From Trichormus_B sp936914905 (GTDB lineage: Bacteria > Cyanobacteriota > Cyanobacteriia > Cyanobacteriales > Nostocaceae), in NCBI RefSeq assembly GCF_039871975.1, contig NZ_JBDPLL010000001.1: 64,000 nucleotides of DNA. One strand, given 5' to 3'. The notes beneath the pieces were generated by a model. That model searched no databases. It saw only the letters and a program-made list of their open reading frames with translations, and was not told the origin of the DNA. Of this stretch, positions 9,512 through 17,452 are shown piece after piece (positions within the stretch are counted from its first letter, which is position 1; the number at the start of each line of letters is the position of its first letter). Both the position numbers and the translations under genes were made by a program.

Positions 9512-9892
9512 TCAAAACTTGATAGTTGCAGCAGTGACAGCTAAAGCAGCCCAACCAGTCATGAGTAATAATCCTCCCAAGGGTGCGATAGCTCCCAAGG
9601 ACTTTATACCAGTTAAGCTGAGAACATACAAGCTACCTGAAAAAATCGTCACACCAATGATAAATAACCAGCCACTAATAAAAAGCGTAGTGGGTGGAGT
9701 TTCTAGACGACTGATCAGGATTGCTACTAACAAAAGTGCTAGAGCATGGTACATTTGGTAACGAGCGCCAGTATCAAAAATTTCTAGAATTCTTTCACTG
9801 ACTTTTTCTCGCAAAGCATGAGCGCCAAAAGCACCAGCAGCAACAGACAAACCGCCAAAAATAGCAGCTATAGTGAAAAAAATCTGCGTCAT
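9512..9892 (-). CDS. DUF423 family membrane protein
   Basis: A 126-residue integral membrane protein with four predicted helices. The family signature AAGAFGAHALR occurs at residues 18-28, with GARYQMYHALALL in the second helix region. DUF423 proteins (YgdD/YwdK-like) are small inner-membrane proteins of unknown role. Frame and length are normal. Transcribed towards the hairpin at 9473; the neighbouring 170-aa gene on the same strand lies 30 bp upstream and may share a transcript. Confidence 0.85.
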   Translation of the reverse strand: MTQIFFTIAAIFGGLSVAAGAFGAHALREKVSERILEIFDTGARYQMYHALALLLVAILISRLETPPTTLFISGWLFIIGVTIFSGSLYVLSLTGIKSLGAIAPLGGLLLMTGWAALAVTAATIKF

Positions 9893-9922
9893 TATACCTA
9901 GCTGTAAATTAGCAGAGTGAGA

Positions 9923-10435
9923 CTAAACATCAAAGTGATATGATACGCGTCCTTCCTCACTCACTTGAAAATTTGCATTAAATTCTTTAGCTCTCTCATC
10001 TAAATATTGTTTGGCTTCTGTTGCTGTTAACTGTGACTGCATGGCAAAACTTAACAATGTGATTCTGCCATCATTTTCTTGTAACATCTGATAAAATTGT
10101 GATAGCTTTGCTTGCTCTTGTGATCGCAAATATTCATTTTTTTGTTCTGTCGACGCCTTTGTATTTTGTCGGTTTTGCTTATACAGTCCTAATGCTAACC
10201 ATGCCCCCAATAGCACCGTAGGAAAGCCAAACATTATACCTTGAGCTGCAGTATTATCAAGTTGATATAGCGCCTCTTGATTGACAAAATCTTTTGCTAA
10301 TGATTCATCCGGTATACCTAGTAAGATCGGGTTGAGAGTAGTATTTTTTGTAATTACAGCTGATACTGTAGTTGTTAAAAACATGAATCCGAGTGTAAGC
10401 AGCCAACCAGCAGCCAATTTTTCCGCGGTCTTCAT
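9923..10435 (-). CDS. conserved membrane-anchored hypothetical protein, 170 aa
   Basis: Two hydrophobic segments are present, at residues about 9-28 and 66-86, followed by a charged cytoplasmic-type tail rich in Gln, Lys and Glu with helix-forming potential (residues 90-150). No known domain is recognised. It lies 30 bp upstream of the DUF423 gene on the same strand, so the two may form an operon. The uninterrupted frame and normal start context support a real gene. Confidence 0.65.
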   Translation of the reverse strand: MKTAEKLAAGWLLTLGFMFLTTTVSAVITKNTTLNPILLGIPDESLAKDFVNQEALYQLDNTAAQGIMFGFPTVLLGAWLALGLYKQNRQNTKASTEQKNEYLRSQEQAKLSQFYQMLQENDGRITLLSFAMQSQLTATEAKQYLDERAKEFNANFQVSEEGRVSYHFDV

Positions 10436-10581
10436 AGTTTTACTTCAAAGTTAGACTTTGCTTGCAATTGTAACCTTACTTGTGCCAAGCTTCCAGTCAT
10501 TAATTATCAGCCAGCAGGGAAAAGGATTTCCCCGTTCCCTACTTGTGAAAAAAGTTTATTGATTTCGTTGCGATTGTTAAA

Positions 10582-11277
10582 CTATGCGCGTGTAGCTTCC
10601 AACAATCGAGAAAAATAGAAACGAGTCCGAGTTATTGCTTGACGCTGCACTGTAAAGCCATTTTTTTCCAGAATTTTCACCACATCAGCTTCGCGGTGTA
10701 AATAGGCACGGGTGGCTTTATTCGGTCCTGGGAAAAAACTACCGATTTTCTTGAGGATACAAAGAAAGCAGGTTTTAGGGGCAAAACTGAGAATAATACG
10801 TGACTGTGCCAAAGAACATAGGTGAGAAATCATCTCATCTGCTTTGTCTTGGGGATAGTGAATCAGAACATCCAGGCAAATAACAGTGTGAAAATTACCA
10901 CTCAAAGATTCTAAATCTTGTACTGCAAAAGTAGGATTTGTAGAATTGCAAAAAAGCTTTACACTTCTATCTTGAGCTTCTGAAACCATTTTAGAGGAAA
11001 TATCACTAGCGTAAACCTTAGCACCTTCAGATGCCAGGGGAATACTCAAACTACCTACACCACACCCAGCATCACAGATTGATAACTCAGATAAATTGTT
11101 ATCATCTTTTAACCAGCCGATGACGGTATCCAAGGTTTGCTGATGTCCAGTACGGATATCTAGCTGGACTTTGTTGACTTCACCATCTCCATAGATGCGT
11201 TTCCAACGGTCGAAACCTGTCGAATTAAAGTATTCACGTACTATTGTTTTATCTGTTTTATCGTCGGCTGCGTTCAT
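10582..11277 (-). CDS. chlM: magnesium protoporphyrin IX methyltransferase
   Basis: This 231-residue enzyme transfers a methyl group from SAM to the ring C propionate of Mg-protoporphyrin IX, an early committed step of chlorophyll synthesis at the membrane surface. It shows the BchM/ChlM N-terminal signature (REYFNSTGFDRWKRIYGDG), the SAM motif DAGCGVGSLS (around residues 68-77), the ASDISSKMV acidic strand, and a C-terminal RTRFYFSRLLEA typical of the family. Length is normal and the frame intact. It stands alone and is divergent from the next gene. Confidence 0.93.
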   Translation of the reverse strand: MNAADDKTDKTIVREYFNSTGFDRWKRIYGDGEVNKVQLDIRTGHQQTLDTVIGWLKDDNNLSELSICDAGCGVGSLSIPLASEGAKVYASDISSKMVSEAQDRSVKLFCNSTNPTFAVQDLESLSGNFHTVICLDVLIHYPQDKADEMISHLCSLAQSRIILSFAPKTCFLCILKKIGSFFPGPNKATRAYLHREADVVKILEKNGFTVQRQAITRTRFYFSRLLEATRA

Positions 11278-11373
11278 AACTTTGATTGTTAAGGATTCAT
11301 AATTCTTAAAATTATAATGATTTTAAGCAAGAAGTTAGCTTTTTAAGGGTTACAATTTTTTTCAGATTGGCTT

Positions 11374-11919
11374 ATGCGTAAATACAACTTAGTTACTCAA
11401 AAGAAACCTCTGCTACTAATCTTCAGCTTCAGCCTGACTACTTTTTCTATGTTACCCCTTCTACCCTCACGGGCTGAAATTATACCCCGTCCTTCTGATG
11501 CACCACTAGAACTTAATTTATTAACTAAGCCCACAGGTTCTGTAATTACAGCTAATATTATTAATCAATCAGGATTAACTATCCCTAGTTTATGGTGGGC
11601 AAAAGAAAACTCTGAAAACAAACTTCTAGATAATTGGATAGCATACCCAGCTTCTGAACAAGAACCAGCCCGTGTAGATTTGATAGTGCATCAACAAATT
11701 TGGAGTTTATTAGACTATTTAGATCGTTACAATTTCGTTAATAGCTTGGGTAGTATGAGTAGGAATTTTGGTTATAACATCCGAGTTTTTAATTATCACC
11801 AAGATATTTTAGCAGCTTACACTTGTAATTTGAGTATTAGTCCATCTTCATGCAAGATCGAGATGAGTATTCAGAGTAAGTTAGGGCTTCGTCAAAATTT
11901 ACAACCAAGTGGAAATTAA
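11374..11919 (+). CDS. exported hypothetical protein, 181 aa
   Basis: The N-terminus is a typical Sec signal: KK, a hydrophobic run LLLIFSFSLTTF, and a possible cleavage site after SRA (residue about 34). The mature part is about 145 residues, with several Trp and Asn residues and two cysteines (TCNLSISPSSC) that could form a disulfide. No family recognised. It is likely periplasmic or lumenal. Divergent from chlM, so the 96-bp gap holds both promoters. Confidence 0.65.
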   Translation: MRKYNLVTQKKPLLLIFSFSLTTFSMLPLLPSRAEIIPRPSDAPLELNLLTKPTGSVITANIINQSGLTIPSLWWAKENSENKLLDNWIAYPASEQEPARVDLIVHQQIWSLLDYLDRYNFVNSLGSMSRNFGYNIRVFNYHQDILAAYTCNLSISPSSCKIEMSIQSKLGLRQNLQPSGN

Positions 11920-11928
11920 AATTTAATC

Positions 11929-11990
11929 GTCAGGAGTCACGAGTCACGAGTCAGAAGTCAGAATGTTTGAGAAATTGGTTAATTATCAGA
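11929..11990 (-). repeat. dispersed intergenic repeat, partial copy
   Basis: Reverse-oriented end of the repeat family described at 9279: CAGGAGTCACGAGTCACGAG, then AATGTTTGAGAAATTGGTTA and ATTATCA. It starts 10 bp after the stop of the exported protein gene. Confidence 0.7.
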
Positions 11991-12084
11991 ACAGGGGGCA
12001 AGAAGCTCATGGAGTAAGCTTTTCGTATATTTTAAATACTTGTTCTTTTGACACTGTGATGTACTATAAAGAAGTTCATTTTCC

Positions 12085-13236
12085 TTATTGTTCGGAATTT
12101 TTTATTTTGTTAAATAAATACTTATAACCGTTATTGACTGATGCTGGTAAGGGGAGTAAGAATTCACTTTTATCAAAAAATTCCTGATTATTGAGTAACA
12201 GGTTTTTTAATGGTTTCTGAAGATCAGAGGCTACAATATTTGTTACAGGCGAATTGTTTTTAGTCAGTATGGCAATTTGTTTGGCTATATTTGGTTGCCA
12301 ACAAAAATTAATCCAATCAGATGCTAAGGTGTTTTGCTCAACTTCAGCCGGACTTACCCATAAATCTGCCCACATTGCAGTTCCTGACTCGGGAATGACT
12401 GCGGTAAGTTTTGGATAACGACTGAGTATAGGCATAACGTCATTTGACCAACCCACAGCTAACCAAGTATCTCCGGTGAGTAGTGGTTCTAGATAGGTAG
12501 TAGAATCATAAAATTTTACTTGTTGGTGTAGTGCCAGTAATTCTGCTTTTAAGTCGGGGATTTGAGTAATATTTTCCGTATTGTAAGATTCTCCTAGTTT
12601 TTTTAAAACCAAACCAATGACTTCTCTAGGATGATTAAGTAAAGAAATGCGCGATCGCAATTCACTCCGCCATAAATCGCTCCAGTCTTTTGGTTGCCAA
12701 TCAAATTTTTCAAATTTTTCCCCATTATAAATAATTACTGTATTACCCCAGTGATAAGGTGCAGCCCAAATGTTTCCTTGTGGATCTATATTTCCCTGAT
12801 CATCCCGTCTTACTAATTGCTGCCACCTGGGATTTAAACTTGACCATTGTTGAATTTTTTCTGTTTCTAGTGGTTGAATCAGTTTCTGTTCAATTGCTGC
12901 TTTTAGCCAATAATCTCCCAATGTTACTAAATCAGCTTTAGATTGTTTTTGACTTTGTATCAAGGGAATATAACTTTTCCATCCCTGTTGATCTTTAGTT
13001 TCTGGTTTTTGCCATATTTGTAACTGCTTAAATAAATCTAAAATTTGATTCATAGGGACAAACTTTAAATTTGCATCTGACTCTAGAGTTTTACGAAATT
13101 GATTAACCACCTGACCAGGTATAGAACCTTTTAATAACTGTACATTTAGATGTGTCTGGTTTTTACCACCACAACCCATAAGTATCTGGGAGAATACTAA
13201 CCCGCTTATACCTAGCAAAAAGTAGCGTCTATCCAT
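12085..13236 (-). CDS. extracellular solute-binding lipoprotein (spermidine/putrescine-binding-like)
   Basis: The protein has 383 residues and a lipoprotein signal peptide (LMGCGGK; lipidated Cys about residue 22), so it should sit at the outer face of the inner membrane. The rest has the two-lobe periplasmic-binding fold seen in PotD-like and iron-binding relatives: WAAPYHWGNTVIIYN, KDWSDLWRSEL, TGDTWLAVGWSNDVM and WADLWVSP. It would hand a ligand, perhaps a polyamine, to an ABC importer. No permease or ATPase gene is adjacent, so the partner must be elsewhere. Frame is intact. Confidence 0.8.
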   Translation of the reverse strand: MDRRYFLLGISGLVFSQILMGCGGKNQTHLNVQLLKGSIPGQVVNQFRKTLESDANLKFVPMNQILDLFKQLQIWQKPETKDQQGWKSYIPLIQSQKQSKADLVTLGDYWLKAAIEQKLIQPLETEKIQQWSSLNPRWQQLVRRDDQGNIDPQGNIWAAPYHWGNTVIIYNGEKFEKFDWQPKDWSDLWRSELRSRISLLNHPREVIGLVLKKLGESYNTENITQIPDLKAELLALHQQVKFYDSTTYLEPLLTGDTWLAVGWSNDVMPILSRYPKLTAVIPESGTAMWADLWVSPAEVEQNTLASDWINFCWQPNIAKQIAILTKNNSPVTNIVASDLQKPLKNLLLNNQEFFDKSEFLLPLPASVNNGYKYLFNKIKNSEQ

Positions 13237-13633
13237 TTGACTTTAATTTAGTGAGTATAAATAGAATTATAACCACAGGAGTAGCAAGAGTTAAATATCT
13301 GAACCAATATCCATATTCTGCCCTTAGAAACCGATGATAGCAAATTTAGGAAATTCAAATTTATCTGTTTAGGCTGGGTGTGGGGTCTTCAGATCGAGGA
13401 AAAAACCTCATGATCCTGCTCCTTGGATTTCTCTCAAAAAAGACCAAATGTTTAACCTTTTTCAATAAAAATAGGAGTAATACTATTATTATTTATTGAT
13501 TTATATATATAAATGATTATTTTTTTAACTTAAAACTAAGAAAAGTTTGAAACATTAAATAAATCATAAGTATTTTTAACTTGAGCAGTAAATTGAATAA
13601 CATAGAGAAACTATTTTTGGATAAAGGTATTAA
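13237..13633. other. intergenic region between divergent genes
   Basis: About 400 bp of AT-rich sequence separating the binding lipoprotein gene (minus) and the coiled-coil gene (plus). A CGAGGAAAAAACCTC imperfect hairpin is near 13397. No gene is seen. Confidence 0.4.
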
Positions 13634-14008
13634 ATGGAGTCATTACAAAAACAGATACTGACTTTGAGCGAGAAAGTAGATACTCTGTATCAGGTGATTG
13701 AGAAGCTTGATAGGAAGCTGTCTCAGGGTCTATATGACTGCCTTTCAGAGCAAAAACAGCCACAAAATAATTATCTAGAAAACCATCAAGTTGAACATTA
13801 CCAGTTAAAAGCATGGAACAATTTAAATTCTGATTTAGAGCATAAGGATGTGTTAATAGACCGGATTTATCCAGAGATGAATCCCCAAGCTGGAGATAAG
13901 CAAATAACGCCAGAAATTCAAATTCACCGACTGACAGCACAATTAACAGCGGCATATAATCGGATTGCAGCTTTAGAAGAACAATTAATGCGAGAGCGAA
14001 TTCATTAA
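13634..14008 (+). CDS. small coiled-coil hypothetical protein, 124 aa
   Basis: Residues 1-30 (LQKQILTLSEKVDTLYQVIEKLDRKL) and 98-122 (IHRLTAQLTAAYNRIAALEEQL) show heptad patterns, so a dimeric coiled coil is likely. The middle is polar and probably unstructured. The 3' end overlaps the 3' end of cobT on the other strand by 24 bp (convergent). No family recognised. Confidence 0.6.
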   Translation: MESLQKQILTLSEKVDTLYQVIEKLDRKLSQGLYDCLSEQKQPQNNYLENHQVEHYQLKAWNNLNSDLEHKDVLIDRIYPEMNPQAGDKQITPEIQIHRLTAQLTAAYNRIAALEEQLMRERIH

Positions 14009-15109
14009 TTGCTCAAATTGCTCTTCAATAGCTGTTAAAAGTTCATTTTGCTGCCAGTTTTGGCTGATGTAGGCGGCTATACAAGCTGCTCCAGCACCGA
14101 TACCTTCTTTGACAAAACCCTGCTCATAGGCTTGGAGTTGGGGATAACAAGAATCCGCGAAACTTAACTGTGTAGCTAAGAGGGGAGGAGTTTCTTGACC
14201 CGGATTCAAGCTGTTTTTGCCTAAACTGAGGGATAAGTCAACTGTACCCCCAGTTGAGTCTTCTGCTACCCAACGGGTTGTACCAACGACTATTGCTTCT
14301 GGTTGCCAAGATAAAGAGTAAGCATGAGCGATCGCTTGGATTAGAGCATAAACAGCCAGCATTTGTGTACCACCAGCCAATAAAACCCCACAATGAAGAC
14401 TAGCTGTGATCGCCATCCCAGCTACCACCACCTGCATGGGATCTCCCACAGCAGCTACAAGTTCAAGAGGATCTATAGAAGTGGGAATTTTTGCTAGCCC
14501 AGCTTGCACCACACCCCACTTTTGCTCATGGTTACAAACAGGATGGCTACTGTTAACTTTTCCGGTGGCTTCAATACCTAAACCAGTTAAAATTGCTAAA
14601 GCAGTTGTAGTACCACCGACAACACACTCACCTAAAATCAAATAGCTGTGTGAAATATTAGCACTCAGTTGAGAACCCCACAGTAAACCTTGTTCAAATA
14701 AATGTTTTACTGTAGCTATTTCCAGAGCTGCACCTGTACTTAAACATCGAGCCATCGCCCCACCCAAATCAATTATTGGCACAGAGGGAATTAAGGGTAA
14801 ACCCGCATTAAATAAATAAACTGGTATTTTTAGTTTTTCTACCACAGCACGAGAAATCAACACAGGAGAAGCACCAGCAGTCAAAGGTGGTAACGGATAT
14901 TTAGGCTGATGTGCTGCACCATGATATAAAAACTCTGCATCAGCACAAGCAGTATATTTTCTATCCTCTGGAGTCAAACCAGCCGCGGAAATGCCTGGAA
15001 TTAAACAAGTCTCTGTAAAACCTAAAACACATGCAAAGACAGGTAAACTACCACGATATCGTCGTACCCATGCTTCACCCTGTTCAATTTGCGTATAAAT
15101 ATGGATCAT
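13985..15109 (-). CDS. cobT: nicotinate-nucleotide-dependent phosphoribosyltransferase, CobT family
   Basis: This cyanobacterial CobT-type enzyme activates the lower ligand base of cobalamin by transferring phosphoribose from nicotinate mononucleotide. Recognisable segments are PLTAGASPVLISRAVVEKL, NAGLPLIPSVPIIDLGGAMA, GECVVGGTTTALAILTGLG and a C-terminal Gly/Ala-rich GIGAGAACIAAY. I place the start at 15109 (MIHIYTQIEQ; 374 aa). The frame extends 20 codons further, but that part is low-complexity MPHAQCPMPHAQ encoded by a tandem repeat. It follows the DUF2232 gene on the same strand with a repeat between them. Confidence 0.85.
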   Translation of the reverse strand: MIHIYTQIEQGEAWVRRYRGSLPVFACVLGFTETCLIPGISAAGLTPEDRKYTACADAEFLYHGAAHQPKYPLPPLTAGASPVLISRAVVEKLKIPVYLFNAGLPLIPSVPIIDLGGAMARCLSTGAALEIATVKHLFEQGLLWGSQLSANISHSYLILGECVVGGTTTALAILTGLGIEATGKVNSSHPVCNHEQKWGVVQAGLAKIPTSIDPLELVAAVGDPMQVVVAGMAITASLHCGVLLAGGTQMLAVYALIQAIAHAYSLSWQPEAIVVGTTRWVAEDSTGGTVDLSLSLGKNSLNPGQETPPLLATQLSFADSCYPQLQAYEQGFVKEGIGAGAACIAAYISQNWQQNELLTAIEEQFEQLMNSLSH

Positions 15110-15117
15110 ATCAAAGG

Positions 15118-15180
15118 GAATGGGCATGGGGCATTGGGCATGGGGCATTGGGCATTGGGCATGGGGCATTGGGCATGGGA
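15118..15180. repeat. short tandem repeat GGGCATT/GGGCATG
   Basis: Heptamer-type units (TGGGCAT, GGGGCAT, TGGGCAT...) are repeated about eight times just upstream of the cobT start. This kind of repeat is common in Nostocales. It falsely extends the cobT frame. Confidence 0.9.
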
Positions 15181-15218
15181 AAATTAATCAACTTTTGCCT
15201 TTTACCTATTCTCTATAA

Positions 15219-15950
15219 CTAACCTTCATAATCTATTAATACTTGTACCCAACGTGGAGGACGGGGGATAGGATTTCCCAAACGATCCAAAAGTAACCAT
15301 GCTACCAAATGTACTACAAACAAATAAATCAAATTGTTGAAAGCTATTAAGACCACTGCCCCCACCTGAATGACAAATACACTCGGAGTTGCCAATACTT
15401 GCAGCTTTAGGAATATCCACTCAGTAATTTCCGTAACCTGGTTAATAACATAAATCCAAAGGTCCTCACCAGATAATACCGACAGCAGCCACAGACGGAA
15501 AAACACACCTAAAGTACCTAACAGCATACCTAAAGTAGTCGACACTATCCAGGGTACACGACGATACCAAGTAGCCCCCAACAGCACACCCATCAGTCCA
15601 AAAGGCATAACAAATAACATACTACGAACTGGACCCATCAGTACCGCCAACAGTAACCCAGACGTAACAGTACCCATCCAGGCCGCACGTTTACCCCAGC
15701 GTAAATAAACTAACGCAATGGGAACTGGAAAAAATATCCGTAAAACTGGACCCAAGGGAAAATAGAAATTAATAAACCAAATCAAACTAGCCGTACTAGC
15801 TAAAAACGCTGTTTCCACCATTCGCAAAGGGGCATGGACCTGAAGTTTGGGGCTCTTTAAAGCTTGTTGAGCTTCATTACTAGAGTTTAGTGATTCAGGT
15901 GATGGATCTTGCTGCGGTTCATCTGGCAGAGAATCTAAGATACTACTCAT
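15219..15950 (-). CDS. DUF2232-type polytopic membrane protein
   Basis: A 243-residue protein with a polar, Pro- and Ser-rich cytoplasmic N-terminus (about 40 residues) and roughly six hydrophobic helices from residue 50 on. The hydrophobic pattern, FPVPIALVYLRWGKRAAW and the long hydrophobic C-terminus resemble the DUF2232 (YybS-like) family, whose function is unknown. It is upstream of cobT on the same strand, 110 bp apart, so co-transcription is possible. The family call is moderately sure. Confidence 0.7.
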   Translation of the reverse strand: MSSILDSLPDEPQQDPSPESLNSSNEAQQALKSPKLQVHAPLRMVETAFLASTASLIWFINFYFPLGPVLRIFFPVPIALVYLRWGKRAAWMGTVTSGLLLAVLMGPVRSMLFVMPFGLMGVLLGATWYRRVPWIVSTTLGMLLGTLGVFFRLWLLSVLSGEDLWIYVINQVTEITEWIFLKLQVLATPSVFVIQVGAVVLIAFNNLIYLFVVHLVAWLLLDRLGNPIPRPPRWVQVLIDYEG

Positions 15951-16095
15951 ATCATCTTCTATTTTCCAGGATATAAACTACTTGTCAGCTTGTTGACTAA
16001 TTGATTAAATGTAAGTAATTACTAGCAATATTTAGCAAATTACTAACTAGCTACTAACCTCCTGCCTCTTGACTTTTGCCCTATACCTTCTGGCA

Positions 16096-16794
16096 CTAAA
16101 TAATCGTTTTTTCCAAAGCTGACACATCAGGAATACACAAAACATCTTGCTCTCTAACGATCAAGCCTTTTTTCTCGAGCCTTGTTAATACACGAGTTAC
16201 TGTTTCCCTTGCTAGACCACTGAGACTACTCAATTCCCGATGAGGTAAATTGGGAATTTCTGTACCTGTTTGTCCTCTCTTACCCTGTCCCTCTGCCAAA
16301 AATAGTAAAGTATCTGCCACTCGCGATTGACTATCCGATTCTCGCAGCCTTAAGCGACGATTTACCTGTCTTAACCGTCTTGCCATTAACTGCGCTAATC
16401 TCAGCCCTGCTAAAGGTTCTGTTTGCAGCAACTTCACAAAATTTTGAGCAGGCATACTACCAATCATCGTTGGAGTAAGAGTAATAACATCAGTAGAACG
16501 AGGAACTTCATCTAGGGCTGCCATTTCTCCGAATAATTCCCCACTCCCAATAATATTTAATGTTACCTCTTTTCCCTCTAAATTGTAAGTACGGATTTTT
16601 ACCCATCCCTCTACAATGAAATAGACAGAACCACCCCAGTCATTTTCCAGCAAAATTACTTGATTGGCCGGGTGAGTACGGGTAACAAGATGGGTGAGAG
16701 CTGTTTCGACTATAGACTCAGGCAACCCTTGAAAAAAAGGTGCTGAGGTGATCCAGTTATGCGTGGATGTCTGCAAGCTATATCTATCTTCCAT
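16096..16794 (-). CDS. Crp/Fnr family transcriptional regulator
   Basis: The protein has 232 residues: a cyclic-nucleotide-binding-like beta barrel (about residues 20-130; VYFIVEGWVKIRTYN, GELFGEMAALDEVPRSTDV), a dimerisation helix with many Arg (LMARRLRQVNRRLRLRE), and a winged helix-turn-helix (about 170-225; LPHRELSSLSGLARETVTRV). Whether it binds cAMP, 2-oxoglutarate or nothing cannot be told; it is not a clear NtcA. The R-E-T-V-T-R-V recognition helix is typical of Crp-type regulators. It is a single gene followed by a dispersed repeat on its upstream side. Confidence 0.88.
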   Translation of the reverse strand: MEDRYSLQTSTHNWITSAPFFQGLPESIVETALTHLVTRTHPANQVILLENDWGGSVYFIVEGWVKIRTYNLEGKEVTLNIIGSGELFGEMAALDEVPRSTDVITLTPTMIGSMPAQNFVKLLQTEPLAGLRLAQLMARRLRQVNRRLRLRESDSQSRVADTLLFLAEGQGKRGQTGTEIPNLPHRELSSLSGLARETVTRVLTRLEKKGLIVREQDVLCIPDVSALEKTII

Positions 16795-16847
16795 TAGAAC
16801 ATATTTATCAAAGCTGCTATCAACAGAAAAAGCAATATCAGTATTTT

Positions 16848-16972
16848 AGTAAAAATTCAGCAATCAGCCATCAGCAGTCAGGTTTTCAGGCTAACGCCAA
16901 AAATACCTATTTGATAATTAACCAATTTCTCAAACATTCTGACTCCTAACTCCTGAGTTTCTGAATTCTTAC
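16848..16972 (+). repeat. dispersed intergenic repeat, copy 2
   Basis: Same block order as 9279-9388: CAGCCATCAGCAGTCAGG, CAGGCTAACGCCAAAAATAC, TTGATAATTAACCAATTTCT, CATTCTGACTCCTAACTCCT. It lies upstream of the Crp/Fnr gene. Confidence 0.85.
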
Positions 16973-17452
16973 GTATTTTAAACGTAAGCTATAAAATTAC
17001 AGCTGCTTTCATATAGGAAACTAAACTATGTTACACAAGAAAACGACAATATAATTTTTTCTCAACAAACTTTATTTTGTCTTAGTATTTACTAGTTACG
17101 AAAAAAGGGGTCGAAGGAATGGTTCACGGACAAACTGAAAAACTGGGAATCTCTGATTTTGCAATATAGAGTTCCTCTACCTCTTGTATACTTTTCTTCC
17201 TTTTCTTTTGATGTACACTTGAGACTTTTGTTTCTATTATTACTTAATTTATAAATTAAACACTGGAAAAAGTACAAAGTTTGAGTGAACTACCTGAAAA
17301 GGGGGTGAACCCTGGGAATCAAGTTGCATCTCTCAGTAATTCATAACATAATTGCCCTCAGAAGTCAGAGCAAGAAGTTTTTTTTACTCAGCACTTCGGT
17401 AATTGTAAATACCATAAACATCAAAGTACATTTTTAGCTAAGGTAATTTAAC
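16973..17452. other. long upstream region of the 1430-aa gene
   Basis: About 480 bp without a convincing gene. It separates the Crp/Fnr gene from the large Hsp70-like gene and should contain the promoter and leader of the latter. Short ORFs here have no coding character. Confidence 0.4.

Noticed and set aside
9432..9761. 109-aa plus-strand ORF over the DUF423 gene
   Set aside because: Shadow frame of a clear membrane-protein gene on the other strand.
15110..15169. N-terminal 20-residue extension of CobT (MPHAQCPMPHAQ...)
   Set aside because: Encoded by a short tandem repeat and not part of the family; the start at 15109 is preferred.
17092..17277. 61-aa minus-strand ORF upstream of the 1430-aa gene
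   Set aside because: Low-complexity composition, no recognisable start region, no conservation signal visible.
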